Assembly (NCBI RefSeq): GCF_051401765.1
Contig: NW_027480423.1
Coordinates: forward strand, 1,364,001 to 1,428,000
DNA from: Calliopsis andreniformis
Taxonomy: Eukaryota; Arthropoda; Insecta; Hymenoptera; Andrenidae
Direction: 5' to 3'
DNA length: 64,000 nucleotides
Shown: one piece after another, positions 1 through 11,400 of the stretch
Layout of the letters: the number at the start of each line of letters is the position of its first letter
Numbering within the stretch: the stretch's first letter is position 1
Position numbers and translations under genes: made by a program
The notes under the pieces: model-generated
Database searches by the model: none
What the model saw: only the letters and a program-made list of their open reading frames with translations
What the model was told of the DNA's origin: nothing

Positions 1-460
1 AGTAATGGTCATTCCTACGTTCCGAGCACCCTAGGCGTCACTCTAGGGCGTTCCTCCACCACATCTAATAGCTACGGCCTTAGAAGTCAACGCCAGAGGC
101 ATAAAGTACAATATATATACAACGGCGTTTCCATCGTATAAAACGAATAATTGCAACCAGTGTGAAAGTTATGGTCATTTCTACAATCCGAGCAACCTAG
201 GATTCACTCTAGGGCGTTGCTCCACCAGATCGAATAGTTAGGTCCTTAGAAGTAAACGCCAGAAGCATAAAATACGATATAAATACAACAGCTTTTCCAT
301 TGTATAAAAGGAATAATTGCAAACAGTGTGAAAGTAATGGTCATTTCTACGTTCCAGGCAAGCTAGGCTTCACCCTAGGGCGTTGCTCCAACTGATTGAA
401 TAGTTAGGGCCTTAGAAGTCAACGCCCGAAGCATAAAATGCAATAAAAATACAACAGTGT

Positions 461-626
461 TTCCATCGTATAAAACGAATAATTGCAACCAGTATGAAAC
501 TTATGGTCATTTCTACTTTCCGAGCAAGCTAGGCTTCACCCTAGGGCGTTCCTCCAACAGATTGAATAGTTAGGACCTTAGAAGTGAACGCCCGAACCAT
601 AAAATGCAAAAAAAATACAACAGTGT
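461..626. repeat. Exemplar monomer, type A
   Basis: This is a 166-bp unit of the commonest variant. Its left half has CGTATAAAACGAATAATTGC, then CCAGTATGAAACTTATGG and TACTTTCCGAGCAA. Its right half has CAACAGATTGAAT, CGCCCGAA and ATAAAATGCAA, followed by A-rich sequence ending TACAACAG. Other A monomers vary at GCAAC/GCAAG before CTAGG and at the A-run (AATAAAAAT or AAAAAAAAT). A-type right halves are often followed by a B-type monomer. Type letters are my own labels for this window. Confidence 0.8.
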
Positions 627-792
627 TTCCATCATATAACAGGAATAATTGCAACCAGTTTGAAAGTGATGGACAATTCTACGTTCCGGGCAAACTAGGC
701 TTCTATCTAGGGCGTTGCTCCACCAGATCGAATAGATAGTGCCTTAGAAGTCAACGCCAGAAGCATAAAATACAATATAAATACAACAGTTT
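627..792. repeat. Exemplar monomer, type B
   Basis: This is a 166-bp unit distinguished from type A at many linked sites: CATATAACAGGAATAATTGC at the left, CCAGTTTGAAAGTGATGG, CAATTCTACGTTCCGGGCAA, then CACCAGATCGAAT, CGCCAGAAG and ATACAATATAAATACAAC in the right half. The linked differences show that A and B are old, distinct subfamilies. Recombinants with an A left half and a B right half, or the reverse, occur through the array (for example 4229-4260). Confidence 0.8.
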
Positions 793-957
793 TTCCATCG
801 TATAAAACGAATAATTGCAACCAGTATGAAACTTATGGTCATTTCTACTTTCCGAGCAACCTAGGCTTCACCCTAGGGCCTTGCTCCAACAGATTGAATA
901 GTTAGGGCCTTAGAAGTCAAAGCCCGAACCATAAAATGCAAAAAAATACAACAGTGT

Positions 958-1124
958 TACCATCATATAACAGGAATAATTGCGACCAATTAGGAAAGTG
1001 ATGGCCAATTCTACGTTCCGGGCAACCTAGGCTTCACTCTAGGGCGTTGCTCCAACAGATTGAATAGTTAGGACCTTAGAAGTGAACGGCCGAACCATAA
1101 AATGCAAAAAAAATACAACAGTGT
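958..1124. repeat. Exemplar monomer, type D (167 bp)
   Basis: This B-like variant has GCGACCAATTAGGAAAGTG where other monomers have GCAACCAGTTTGAAAGTG, a one-base gain. It combines this B-like left half with an A-like right half (CAACAGATTGAAT, CGGCCGAACC or CGCCCGAACC, then an A8 run). It therefore looks like an ancient A/B recombinant that has since been amplified with the higher-order repeat. Other copies include those near 6958, 9291, 14767, 20577, 23400, 25729 and 45829. Confidence 0.75.
1022..1050. other. Dyad / potential hairpin in the monomer core (exemplar)
   Basis: In this copy GCAAC (1022-1026) plus CTAG (1027-1030) can pair with CTAG (1039-1042) and GTTGC (1046-1050). This leaves an 8-nt loop (1031-1038) and a 3-nt GGC bulge (1043-1045), a 9-bp stem in all. 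The arms lie at the same place in many monomers, for example 192-220. Some variants weaken it: GCAAG replaces GCAAC in many A monomers, and type C has GCACC with GTTCC, which breaks the outer stem. Near the right end CTCGGG replaces CTAGGG (about 62815 and 63977). Dyads have been proposed to matter in centromeric satellites without CENP-B boxes; any role here is inference. Confidence 0.55.
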
Positions 1125-1946
1125 TTCCATCATATAACAGGAATAATTTCGACCAGTTTGAAAGTGATGGCCAATTCTACGTTCCGGGCAACCTAGGCTT
1201 CACTCTAGGGCGTTGCTCCACCAGATCGAATAGTTAGTGCCTTAGAAGTCAACGCCAGAAGCATAAAATACAATATAAATACAACAGTTTTTCCTTCGTA
1301 TGAAACAAATAATTGCAACCAGTATGAAACATATGGTCATTTCTACTTTCCGAGCAACCTAGGCTTCACCCTAGGGCGTTCGACCAACGGATTGAATAGT
1401 TAGGGCCTTAGAAGTCAACGCCCGAACCATAAAATGCAAAAAAAATACATCAGTGTTTCCATCATATAACAAAAATAATTGCAACCAGTTTGAAAGTGAT
1501 GGCCAATTCTACGTTCCGGGCAACCTAGGTTTCACTCCAGTGCGTTGCTCCACCAGGCCGAATGGTTACGGCCTAAGAACTCAACGCCAGAAGCATAAAA
1601 TACGATATAAACACAACAGCTTTTCCATCGTATAAAACGAATAATTGCAACCAGTATGAAACTTATGTTCATTTCTACTTTCCGAGCAAGCTAGGCTTCA
1701 CCCTAGGGCGTTGCTCCAACAGATTGATTAGTTAGGGCCTTAGAAGACAACGCCCGAAGCATAAAATGCAATTAAAATACAACAGTGTTTCCATCATATA
1801 ACAGGAATAATTGCAACCAGTTTGAAAGTGATGGCCAATTCTACGTTCCGGGAAACCTAGGCTTCACTCTAGGGCGTTGCTCCACCAGATCGAATAGTTA
1901 GTGCCTTAGAAGTCAACGCCAGAAGCATAAAATACGATATAAATAC

Positions 1947-4437
1947 AACAGCTTTTCCATCGTATAAAAGGATTAATTGCAACCAGTTTGAACGTGATGG
2001 TCATTTCTCCTTTCCGGGCAACCTAGGCTTCACTCTAGGGCGTTGCTCCACTAGATCGAATAGTTAATGCCGTAGAAGTCAACGCCAGAAGCATAAAATA
2101 CAATATAAATACAACAGTTTTTCCATCGCATGAAACAAATAATTGCAATCAGTATGAAACTTATGGTCATTTCTACGTTCCGAGCAACCTAAGCTTCACC
2201 CTGGTGCGTTGCTCCAACGGATTGAATAGTTAGGGCCTTAGAAGTCAATGCCCGAACCATAAAATGCAAAAAAAATACAACAGCGTTTCCATCATATAAC
2301 AGGAATAATTGCAACCAGTTTGAAAGTGATGGCCAATTCTACGTTCCGGGCAACCTAGGCTTCACTCTAGGGCGTTGCTCCACCAGATCGAATAGTTAGT
2401 GCCTTAGAAGTCAACGCCAGAAGCATAAAATACGATGTAAATACAACAGCTCTTCCATCGTATAGAACGAATAATTGCAACCAGTGTGAAAGTAATGGTC
2501 ATTCCTACGTTCCGAGCACCCTAGGCGTCACTCTAGGGCGTTCCTCCACCACATCTAATAGCTACGGCCTTAAAAGTCAACGCCAGAGGCATAATCGTAC
2601 AATATATATACAACGGCGTTTCCATCGTATAAAACGAATAATTGCAACCAGTGTGAAAGTTATGGTCATTTCTACATTACCAGCAACCTAGGATTCACTC
2701 TAGGGCGTTGCTCCACCAGATCGAATAGTTAGGTCCTTAGAAGTAAACGCCAGAAGCATAAAATACAATATAAATACAACAGTTTTTCCATCGTATAAAA
2801 CGAATAATTGCAACCAGTATGAAACTTATGGTCATTTCTACTTTCCGAGCAAGTTAGGCTTCACCCTAGGGCGTTGCTCCAACAGATTGAATGGTTAGGG
2901 CCTTAGAAGTCAACGCCCGAAGCATAAAATGCAATAAAAATACAACAGTGTTTCGATCGTATAAAACGAATAATTGCAACCAGTATGAAACTTATGGTCA
3001 TTTCTACTTTCCGAGCAAGCTAGGCTTCACCATAGGGCGTTGCTCCACCAGATAGAATAGTTAGTGCCTTAGAAGTCAACGCCAGAGGCATAAAGTACAA
3101 TATAAATACAACAGCGTTTCCATCGTCTAAAACGAATAATTGCAACCAGTGTGAAAGTTATGGTCATTTCTACATTCCGAGCAACCTAGGATTCACTCTA
3201 GGGCGTTGCTCCACCAGATCGAATAGTTAGGTCCTTAGATGTAAACGCCAGAAGCATAAAATACGATATAAATACAACAGCTTTTCCATCGTATAAAACG
3301 AATAATTGCAACCAGTGTGAAAGTAATGGTCATTTCTACGTTCCGAGCACCCTAGGCGTCACTCTAGGGCGTTGCTCCACCACATCTAATAGCTATGGCC
3401 TTAGAAGTCAACGCCAGAGGCATAAAGTACAATATAAATACAACAGCGTTTCCATCGTATAAAACGAATAATTGCAACCAGTGTGAAAGTTATGGTCATT
3501 TCTACATTCCGAGCAACCTAGGATTCACTTTAGGGCGTTGCTCCACCAGATCGAATAGTTAGGTCCTTACAAGTAAACGCCAGCAGCATAAAATACGATA
3601 TAAATACAACAGCTTTTCCATCATATAAAAGGAATAATTGCAAACAGTGTGAAAGTAATGGTCATTTCTACGTTCCGGGCAAGCTAGGCTTCACCCTAGG
3701 CTGTTGTTCCACCAGATCAAATAGTTAGGGCCTAAGAAGTGAACGCCAGAAGCATAAAATGCAATAAAAATACAACAGCTTTTCCATCGTATAAAACGAA
3801 TAATTGCAACCAGTATGAAACTTATGGTCATTTCTACTTTCCGAGCAACCTAGGCTTCACCCTAGGGCGTTGCTCCAACTGATTGAATAGTTAGGGCCTT
3901 AGAAGTCAACGCCCAAAGCATAAAATGCAATAAAAATACAACAGTGTTTCCATCGTATAAAACGAATAATTGCAACCAGTATGAAACTTATGGTCATTCC
4001 TACTTTCCGAGCAAGCTAGGCTTCACCCTAGGGCGTTGCTCCAACAGATTGAATAGTTAGGACCTTAGAAGTGAACGCCCGAACCATAACATGCAAAAAA
4101 AATACAACAGTGTTTCCATCATATAACAGGAATAATTGCAACCAGTTTGAAAGTGATGGCCAATTCTACGTTCCGGGCAAACTAGGCTTCTATCTAGGGC
4201 GTTGCTCCACCAGATCGAATAGATAGTGCCTTAGAAGTGAACGCCCGAACCATAAAATGCAAAAAAAATACAACAGTGTTTCCATCATATAACAGGAATA
4301 ATTTCGACCAGTTTGAAAGTGATGGCCAATTCTACGTTCCGGGCAAACTAGGCTTCTATCTAGAGCGTTGCTCCACCAGATCGAATAGATAGTGCCTTAG
4401 AAGTCAACGCCAGAAGCATAAAATACAATATAAATAC
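1947..4437. repeat. 17-monomer higher-order repeat, unit 1 (contracted to 15)
   Basis: This unit spans 2,491 bp between equivalent points, against 2,824 bp in complete units. It begins around the monomer with GTATAAAAGGATTAATTGC and contains the CATAATCGTAC marker at 2591. The missing 333 bp is seen at 4229-4240, where a B-type monomer passes directly into a D-type right half (AGTGAACGCCCGAACC) inside the shared tract CCTTAGAAGT. The matching unit at 18055-20878 retains both monomers. Confidence 0.8.
2453..2619. repeat. Exemplar monomer, type C (167 bp)
   Basis: This variant carries GTGTGAAAGTAATGG, TCATTCCTACGTTCCGAGCA, CCCTAGGCGTCACTC, TTCCTCCACCACATCTAATA and CAATATATATACAACGGCG. It has one extra base in CATAATCGTAC, where relatives have CATAAAGTAC, which makes it 167 bp. 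The CATAATCGTAC form is a good ruler for the higher-order repeat: the motif ATAATCGTAC starts at 2591, 5082, 7906, 18699, 21523, 24347, 35638, 39458, 41119, 47430, 49258, 52082, 56230 and 58888. Confidence 0.82.
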
Positions 4438-7261
4438 AACAGCTTTTCCATCGTATAAAAGGATTAATTGCAACCAGTTTGAACGTGATGGTCATTTCTC
4501 CTTTCCGGGCAACCTAGGCTTCACTCTAGGGCGTTGCTCCACTAGATCGAATAGTTAATGCCGTAGAAGTCAACGCCAGAAGCATAAAATACAATATAAA
4601 TACAACAGTTTTTCCATCGCATGAAACAAATAATTGCAATCAGTATGAAACTTATGGTCATTTCTACGTTCCGAGCAAGCTAGGCTTCACCCTAGGGCGT
4701 TGCTCCAACAGATTGATTAGTTAGGGCCTTAGAAGTCAATGCCCGAACCATAAAATGCAAAAAAAATACAACAGCGTTTCCATCATATAACAGGAATAAT
4801 TGCAACCAGTTTGAAAGTGATGGCCAATTCTACGTTCCGGGCAACCTAGGCTTCACTCTAGGGCGTTGCTCCACCAGATCGAATAGTTAGTGCCTTAGAA
4901 GTCAACGCCAGAAGCATAAAATACGATGTAAATACAACAGCTCTTCCATCGTATAGAACGAATAATTGCAACCAGTGTGAAAGTAATAGTCATTCCTACG
5001 TTCCGAGCACCCTAGGCGTCACTCTAGGGCGTTCCTCCACCACATCTAATAGCTACGGCCTTAAAAGTCAACGCCAGAGGCATAATCGTACAATATATAT
5101 ACAACGGCGTTTCCATCGTATAAAACGAATAATTGCAACCAGTGTGAAAGTTATGGTCATTTCTACATTCCCAGCAACCTAGGATTCACTCTAGGGCGTT
5201 GCTCCACCAGATCGAATAGTTAGGTCCTTAGAAGTAAACGCCAGAAGCATAAAATACAATATAAATACAACAGTTTTTCCATCGTATAAAACGAATAATT
5301 GCAACCAGTATGAAACTTATGGTCATTTCTACTTTCCGAGCAAGTTAGGCTTCACCCTAGGGCGTTGCTCCAACAGATTGAATGGTTAGGGCCTTAGAAG
5401 TCAACGCCCGAAGCATAAAATGCAATAAAAATACAACAGTGTTTCGATCGTATAAAACGAATAATTGCAACCAGTATGAAACTTATGGTCATTTCTACTT
5501 TCCGAGCAAGCTAGGCTTCACCATAGGGCGTTGCTCCACCAGATAGAATAGTTAGTGCCTTAGAAGTCAACGCCAGAGGCATAAAGTACAATATAAATAC
5601 AACAGCGTTTCCATCGTCTAAAACGAATAATTGCAACCAGTGTGAAAGTTATGGTCATTTCTACATTCCGAGCAACCTAGGATTCACTCTAGGGCGTTGC
5701 TCCACCAGATCGAATAGTTAGGTCCTTAGATGTAAGCGCCAGAAGCATAAAATACGATATAAATACAACAGCTTTTCCATCGTATAAAACGAATAATTGC
5801 AACCAGTGTGAAAGTAATGGTCATTTCTACGTTCCGAGCACCCTAGGCGTCACTCTAGGGCGTTGCTCCACCACATCTAATAGCTATGGCCTTAGAAGTC
5901 AACGCCAGAGGCATAAAGTACAATATAAATACAACAGCGTTTCCATCGTATAAAACGAATAATTGCAACCAGTGTGAAAGTTATGGTCATTTCTACATTC
6001 CGAGCAACCTAGGATTCACTTTAGGGCGTTGCTCCACCAGATCGAATAGTTAGGTCCTTAGAAGTAAACGCCAGCAGCATAAAATACGATATAAATACAA
6101 CAGCTTTTCCATCATATAAAAGGAATAATTGCAAACAGTGTGAAAGTAATGGTCATTTCTACGTTCCGGGCAAGCTAGGCTTCACCCTAGGCTGTTGTTC
6201 CACCAGATCAAATAGTTAGGGCCTAAGAAGTGAACGCCAGAAGCATAAAATGCAATAAAAATACAACAGCTTTTCCATCGTATAAAACGAATAATTGCAA
6301 CCAGTATGAAACTTATGGTCATTTCTACTTTCCGAGCAACCTAGGCTTCACCCTAGGGCGTTGCTCCAACTGATTGAATAGTTAGGGCCTTAGAAGTCAA
6401 CGCCCAAAGCATAAAATGCAATAAAAATACAACAGTGTTTCCATCGTATAAAACGAATAATTGCAACCAGTATGAAACTTATGGTCATTCCTACTTTCCG
6501 AGCAAGCTAGGCTTCACCCTAGGGCGTTGCTCCAACAGATTGAATAGTTAGGACCTTAGAAGTGAACGCCCGAACCATAAAATGCAAAAAAAATACAACA
6601 GTGTTTCCATCATATAACAGGAATAATTGCAACCAGTTTGAAAGTGATGGCCAATTCTACGTTCCGGGCAAACTAGGCTTCTATCTAGGGCGTTGCTCCA
6701 CCAGATCGAATAGATAGTGCCTTAGAAGTCAACGCCAGAAGCATAAAATACAATATAAATACAACAGTTTTTCCATCGTATGAAACGAATAATTGCAACC
6801 AGTATGAAACTTATGGTCATTTCTACTTTCCGAGCAACCTAGGCTTCACCCTAGGGCCTTGCTCCAACAGATTGAATAGTTAGGGCCTTAGAAGTCAACG
6901 CCCGAACCATAAAATGCAAAAAAAATACAACAGTGTTTCCATCATATAACAGGAATAATTGCGACCAATTAGGAAAGTGATGGCCAATTCTACGTTCCGG
7001 GCAACCTAGGCTTCACTCTAGGGCGTTGCTCCAACAGATTGAATAGTTAGGACCTTAGAAGTGAACGCCCGAACCATAAAATGCAAAAAAAATACAACAG
7101 TGTTTCCATCATATAACAGGAATAATTTCGACCAGTTTGAAAGTGATGGCCAATTCTACGTTCCGGGCAAACTAGGCTTCTATCTAGGGCGTTGCTCCTC
7201 CAGATCGAATAGATAGTGCCTTAGAAGTCAACGCCAGAAGCATAAAATACAATATAAATAC
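4438..7261. repeat. 17-monomer higher-order repeat, unit 2 (2,824 bp)
   Basis: This is a complete unit of 17 monomers, with its type C marker at 5082, exactly 2,824 bp before the next marker at 7906. It corresponds to 20879-23702 in superunit 3 and shares private variants with that copy, such as TAATAGTCATTCC near 4984 and 21426 and TGTAAGCGCC near 5731 and 22172. This shows the superunit duplicated after the three repeat units already differed. Confidence 0.85.
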
Positions 7262-8427
7262 AACAGCTTTTCCATCGTATAAAAGGATTAATTGCAACCA
7301 GTTTGAACGTGATGGTCATTTCTCCTTTCCGGGCAACCTAGGCTTCACTCTAGGGCGTTGCTCCACTAGATCGAATAGTTAATGCCGTAGAAGTCAACGC
7401 CAGAAGCATAAAATACAATATAAATACAACAGTTTTTCCATCGCATGAAACAAATAATTGCAATCAGTATGAAACTTATGGTCATTTCTACGTTCCGAGC
7501 AAGCTAGGCTTCACCCTAGGGCGTTGCTCCAACAGATTGATTAGTTAGGGCCTTAGAAGTCAATGCCCGAACCATAAAATGCAAAAAAAATACAACAGCG
7601 TTTCCATCATATAACAGGAATAATTGCAACCAGTTTGAAAGTGATGGCCAATTCTACGTTCCGGGCAACCTAGGCTTCACTCTAGGGCGTTGCTCCACCA
7701 GATCGAATAGTTAGTGCCTTAGAAGTCAACGCCAGAAGCATAAAATACGATGTAAATACAACAGCTCTTCCATCGTATAGAACGAATAATTGCAACCAGT
7801 GTGAAAGTAATGGTCATTCCTACGTTCCGAGCACCCTAGGCGTCACTCTAGGGCGTTCCTCCACCACATCTAATAGCTACGGCCTTAAAAGTCAACGCCA
7901 GAGGCATAATCGTACAATATATATACAACGGCGTTTCCATCGTATAAAACGAATAATTGCAACCAGTGTGAAAGTTATGGTCATTTCTACATTCCCAGCA
8001 ACCTAGGATTCACTCTAGGGCGTTGCTCCACCAGATCGAATAGTTAGGTCCTTAGAAGTAAACGCCAGAAGCATAAAATACAATATAAATACAACAGTTT
8101 TTCCATCGTATAAAACGAATAATTGCAACCAGTATGAAACTTATGGTCATTTCTACTTTCCGAGCAAGTTAGGCTTCACCCTAGGGCGTTGCTCCAACAG
8201 ATTGAATGGTTAGGGCCTTAGAAGTCAACGCCCGAAGCATAAAATGCAATAAAAATACAACAGTGTTTCGATCGTATAAAACGAATAATTGCAACCAGTA
8301 TGAAACTTATGGTCATTTCTACTTTCCGAGCAAGCTAGGCTTCACCATAGGGCGTTGCTCCACCAGATAGAATAGTTAGTGCCTTAGAAGTCAACGCCAG
8401 AGGCATAAAGTACAATATAAATACAAC
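7262..8427. repeat. 17-monomer higher-order repeat, unit 3 (partial, 7 monomers)
   Basis: This matches the first seven monomers of the preceding unit, with the marker at 7906. At about 8428 the next monomer starts CAGCTTTTCCATCG, where a full unit would have CAGCGTTTCCATCGTCT, so the period breaks. Exactly the same break occurs at about 24868 in superunit 3, so the truncation predates the superunit duplication. Confidence 0.82.
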
Positions 8428-11400
8428 AGCTTTTCCATCGTATAAAACGAATAATTGCAACCAGTATGAAACTTATGGTCATTTCTACTTTCCTAGCAAC
8501 CTAGGCTTCACCCTAGGGCGTTGCTCCAATAGGTTAAATAGTTAGGGCCTTAGACTCTACGCCCGAGACATAAAATGCAAAAAAAATACAACAGTGTTTC
8601 CATCGTATAACAGGAATAATTGCTACCAGATTGAAAGTGATGGCCAATTCTACGTTCCGGGCAACCTAGGCTTCACTATAGTGCGTTTCTCCACCAGATC
8701 GAATAGTTACCGCCTTAGAAGTCAACGCCAGAAGCATAAAGTACAATATAAATACAACAGCTTTTCCATCGTATAAAACGAATAATTGCAACCAGTGTGA
8801 AAGTTATGGTCATTTCTACGTTCCGAGCAAGCTAGGCTTCACCCTAGGGCGTTGCTCCACCAGATCGAATAGTTAGGTCCTTAGAAGTAAACGCCAGCAG
8901 CATAAAATACAATATAAATACAACAGCGTTTCCATCATATAACAGGAATAATTGCAACCAGTTTGAAAGTGATGGACAATTCTACGTTCCGGGCAAACTA
9001 GGCTTCTATCTAGGGCGTTGCTCCTCCAGATCGAATAGATAGTGCCTTAGAAGTCCACGCCAGAAGCATAAAATACAATATAAATACAACAGTTTTTCCA
9101 TCGTATAAAACGAATAATTGCAACCAGTATGAAACTTATGGTCATTTCTACTTTCCGAGCAACCTAGGCTTCACCCTAGGGCCTTGCTCCAACAGATTGA
9201 ATAGTTAGGGCCTTAGAAGTCAACGCCCGAACCATAAAATGCAAAAAAAATACAACAGTGTTACCATCATATAACAGGAATAATTGCGACCAATTAGGAA
9301 AGTGATGGCCAATTCTACGTTCCGGGCAACCTAGGCTTCACTCTAGGGCGTTGCTCCAACAGATTGAATAGTTAGGACCTTAGAAGTGAACGCCCGAACC
9401 ATAAAATGCAAAAAAAATACAACAGTGTTTCCATCATATAACAGGAATAATTTCGACCAGTTTGAAAGTGATGGCCAATTCTACGTTCCGGGAAACCTAG
9501 GCTTCACTCTAGGGCGTTGCTCCACCAGATCGAATAGTTAGTGCATTAGAAGTCAACGCCAGAAGCATAAAATACAATATAAATACAACAGTTTTTCCAT
9601 CGTATGAAACCAATAATTGCAACCAGTATGAAACATATGGTCATTTCTACTTTCCGACCAACCTAGGCTTCACCCTAGGGCGTTCGTCCAACGGATTGAA
9701 TAGTTAGGGCCTTAGAAGTCAACGCCCGAACCATAAAATGCAAAAAAAATACAACAGTGTTTCCATCATATAACAAAAATAATTGCAACCAGTTTGAAAG
9801 TGATGGCCAATTCTACGTTCCGGGCAACCTAGGTTTCACTCCAGTGCGTTGCTCCACCAGGCCGAATGGTTACGGCCTAAGAACTCAACGCCAGAAGCAT
9901 AAAATACGATATAAACACAACAGCTTTTCCATCGTATAAAACGAATAATTGCAACCAGTATGAAACTTATGTTCATTTCTACTTTCCGAGCAAGCTAGGC
10001 TTCACCCTAGGGCGTTGCTCCAACAGATTGATTAGTTAGGGCCTTAGAAGACAACGCCCGAAGCATAAAATGCAATTAAAATACAACAGTGTTTCCATCA
10101 TATAACAGGAATAATTGCAACCAGTTTGAAAGTGATGGCCAATTCTACGTTCCGGGAAACCTAGGCTTCACCCTAGGGCGTTGCTCCACCAGATCGAATA
10201 GTTAGTGCCTTAGAAGTCAACGCCAGAAGCATAAAATACGATATAAATACAACAGCTTTTCCATCGTATAAAAGGATTAATTGCAACCAGTTTGAACGTG
10301 ATGGTCATTTCTCCTTTCCGGGCAACCTAGGCTTCACTCTAGGGCGTTGCTCCACCAGATCGAATAGTTAGTGCCTTAGAAGTCAACGCCAGAAGCATAA
10401 AATACGATATAAATACAACAGCTTTTCCATCGTATAAAAGGATTAATTGCATCCAGTGTGAAAGTTATGGTCATTTCTACATTCCGAGCAACCTAGGATT
10501 CCCTCTAGTGCGTTGCTCCACCAGATAGAATAGTTAGTGCCTTAGAAGTCAACGCCAGAGGCATAAAATACAATATAAATACAACAGTCTTTCCATCGTA
10601 TAAAACGAATAATTGCAACCAGTATGAAACTTATGGTCATTTCTACTTTTCGAGCAAGTTAGGCTTCACCCTAGGGCGTTGCTCCAACAGATTGAATGGT
10701 TAGGGCCTTAGAAGTCAACGCCCGAAGCATAAAATGCAATAAAAATACAACAGTGTTTCCATCGTATAAAACGAATAATTGCAACCAGTATGAAACTTAT
10801 GGTCATTTCTACTTTCCGAGCAAGCTAGGATTCACCATAGGGCGTTGCTCCACCAGATAGAATAGTTAGTGCCTTAGAAGTCAACGCCAGAGGCATAAAG
10901 TACAACATAAATACAACAGCGTTTCCATTGTCTAAAACGAATAATTGCAACCAGTGTGAAAGTTATGGTCATTTCTATATTCCGAGCAACCTAGGATTCA
11001 CTCTAGGGCGTTGCTCCACCAGATCGAATAGTTAGGTCCTTAGAAGTAAACGCCAGAAGCATAAAATACGATATAAATACAACAGCTTTTCCATCGTATA
11101 AAACGAATAATTGCAACCAGTGTGAAAGTAATGGTCATTGCTACGTTCCGAGCACCCTAGGCGTCACTCTAGGGCGTTGCTCCACCACATCTAATAGCTA
11201 TGGCCTTAGAAGTCAACGCCAGAGGTATAAAGTACAATATAAATACAACAGCGTTTCCATGGTATAAAACGAATAATTGCAACCAGTGTGAAAGTTATGG
11301 TCATTTCTACATTCCGAGCAACCTAGGATTCACTCTAGGGCGTTGCTCCACCAGATCGAATAGTTAGGTCCTTAGAAGTAAACGACAGAAGCATAAAATA

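Noticed and set aside
1453..1635. 60-codon open frame on the + strand, repeated with the same or nearly the same translation at 9757, 15237, 17561, 33670, 44133 and 46292 (variant forms at 8594 and 25035)
   Set aside because: It is one monomer plus a few codons of satellite. 166 is not a multiple of 3, so the frame rotates at each monomer and soon meets a stop; identity among copies reflects repeat duplication. No ribosome or splice context and no protein-family resemblance is seen.
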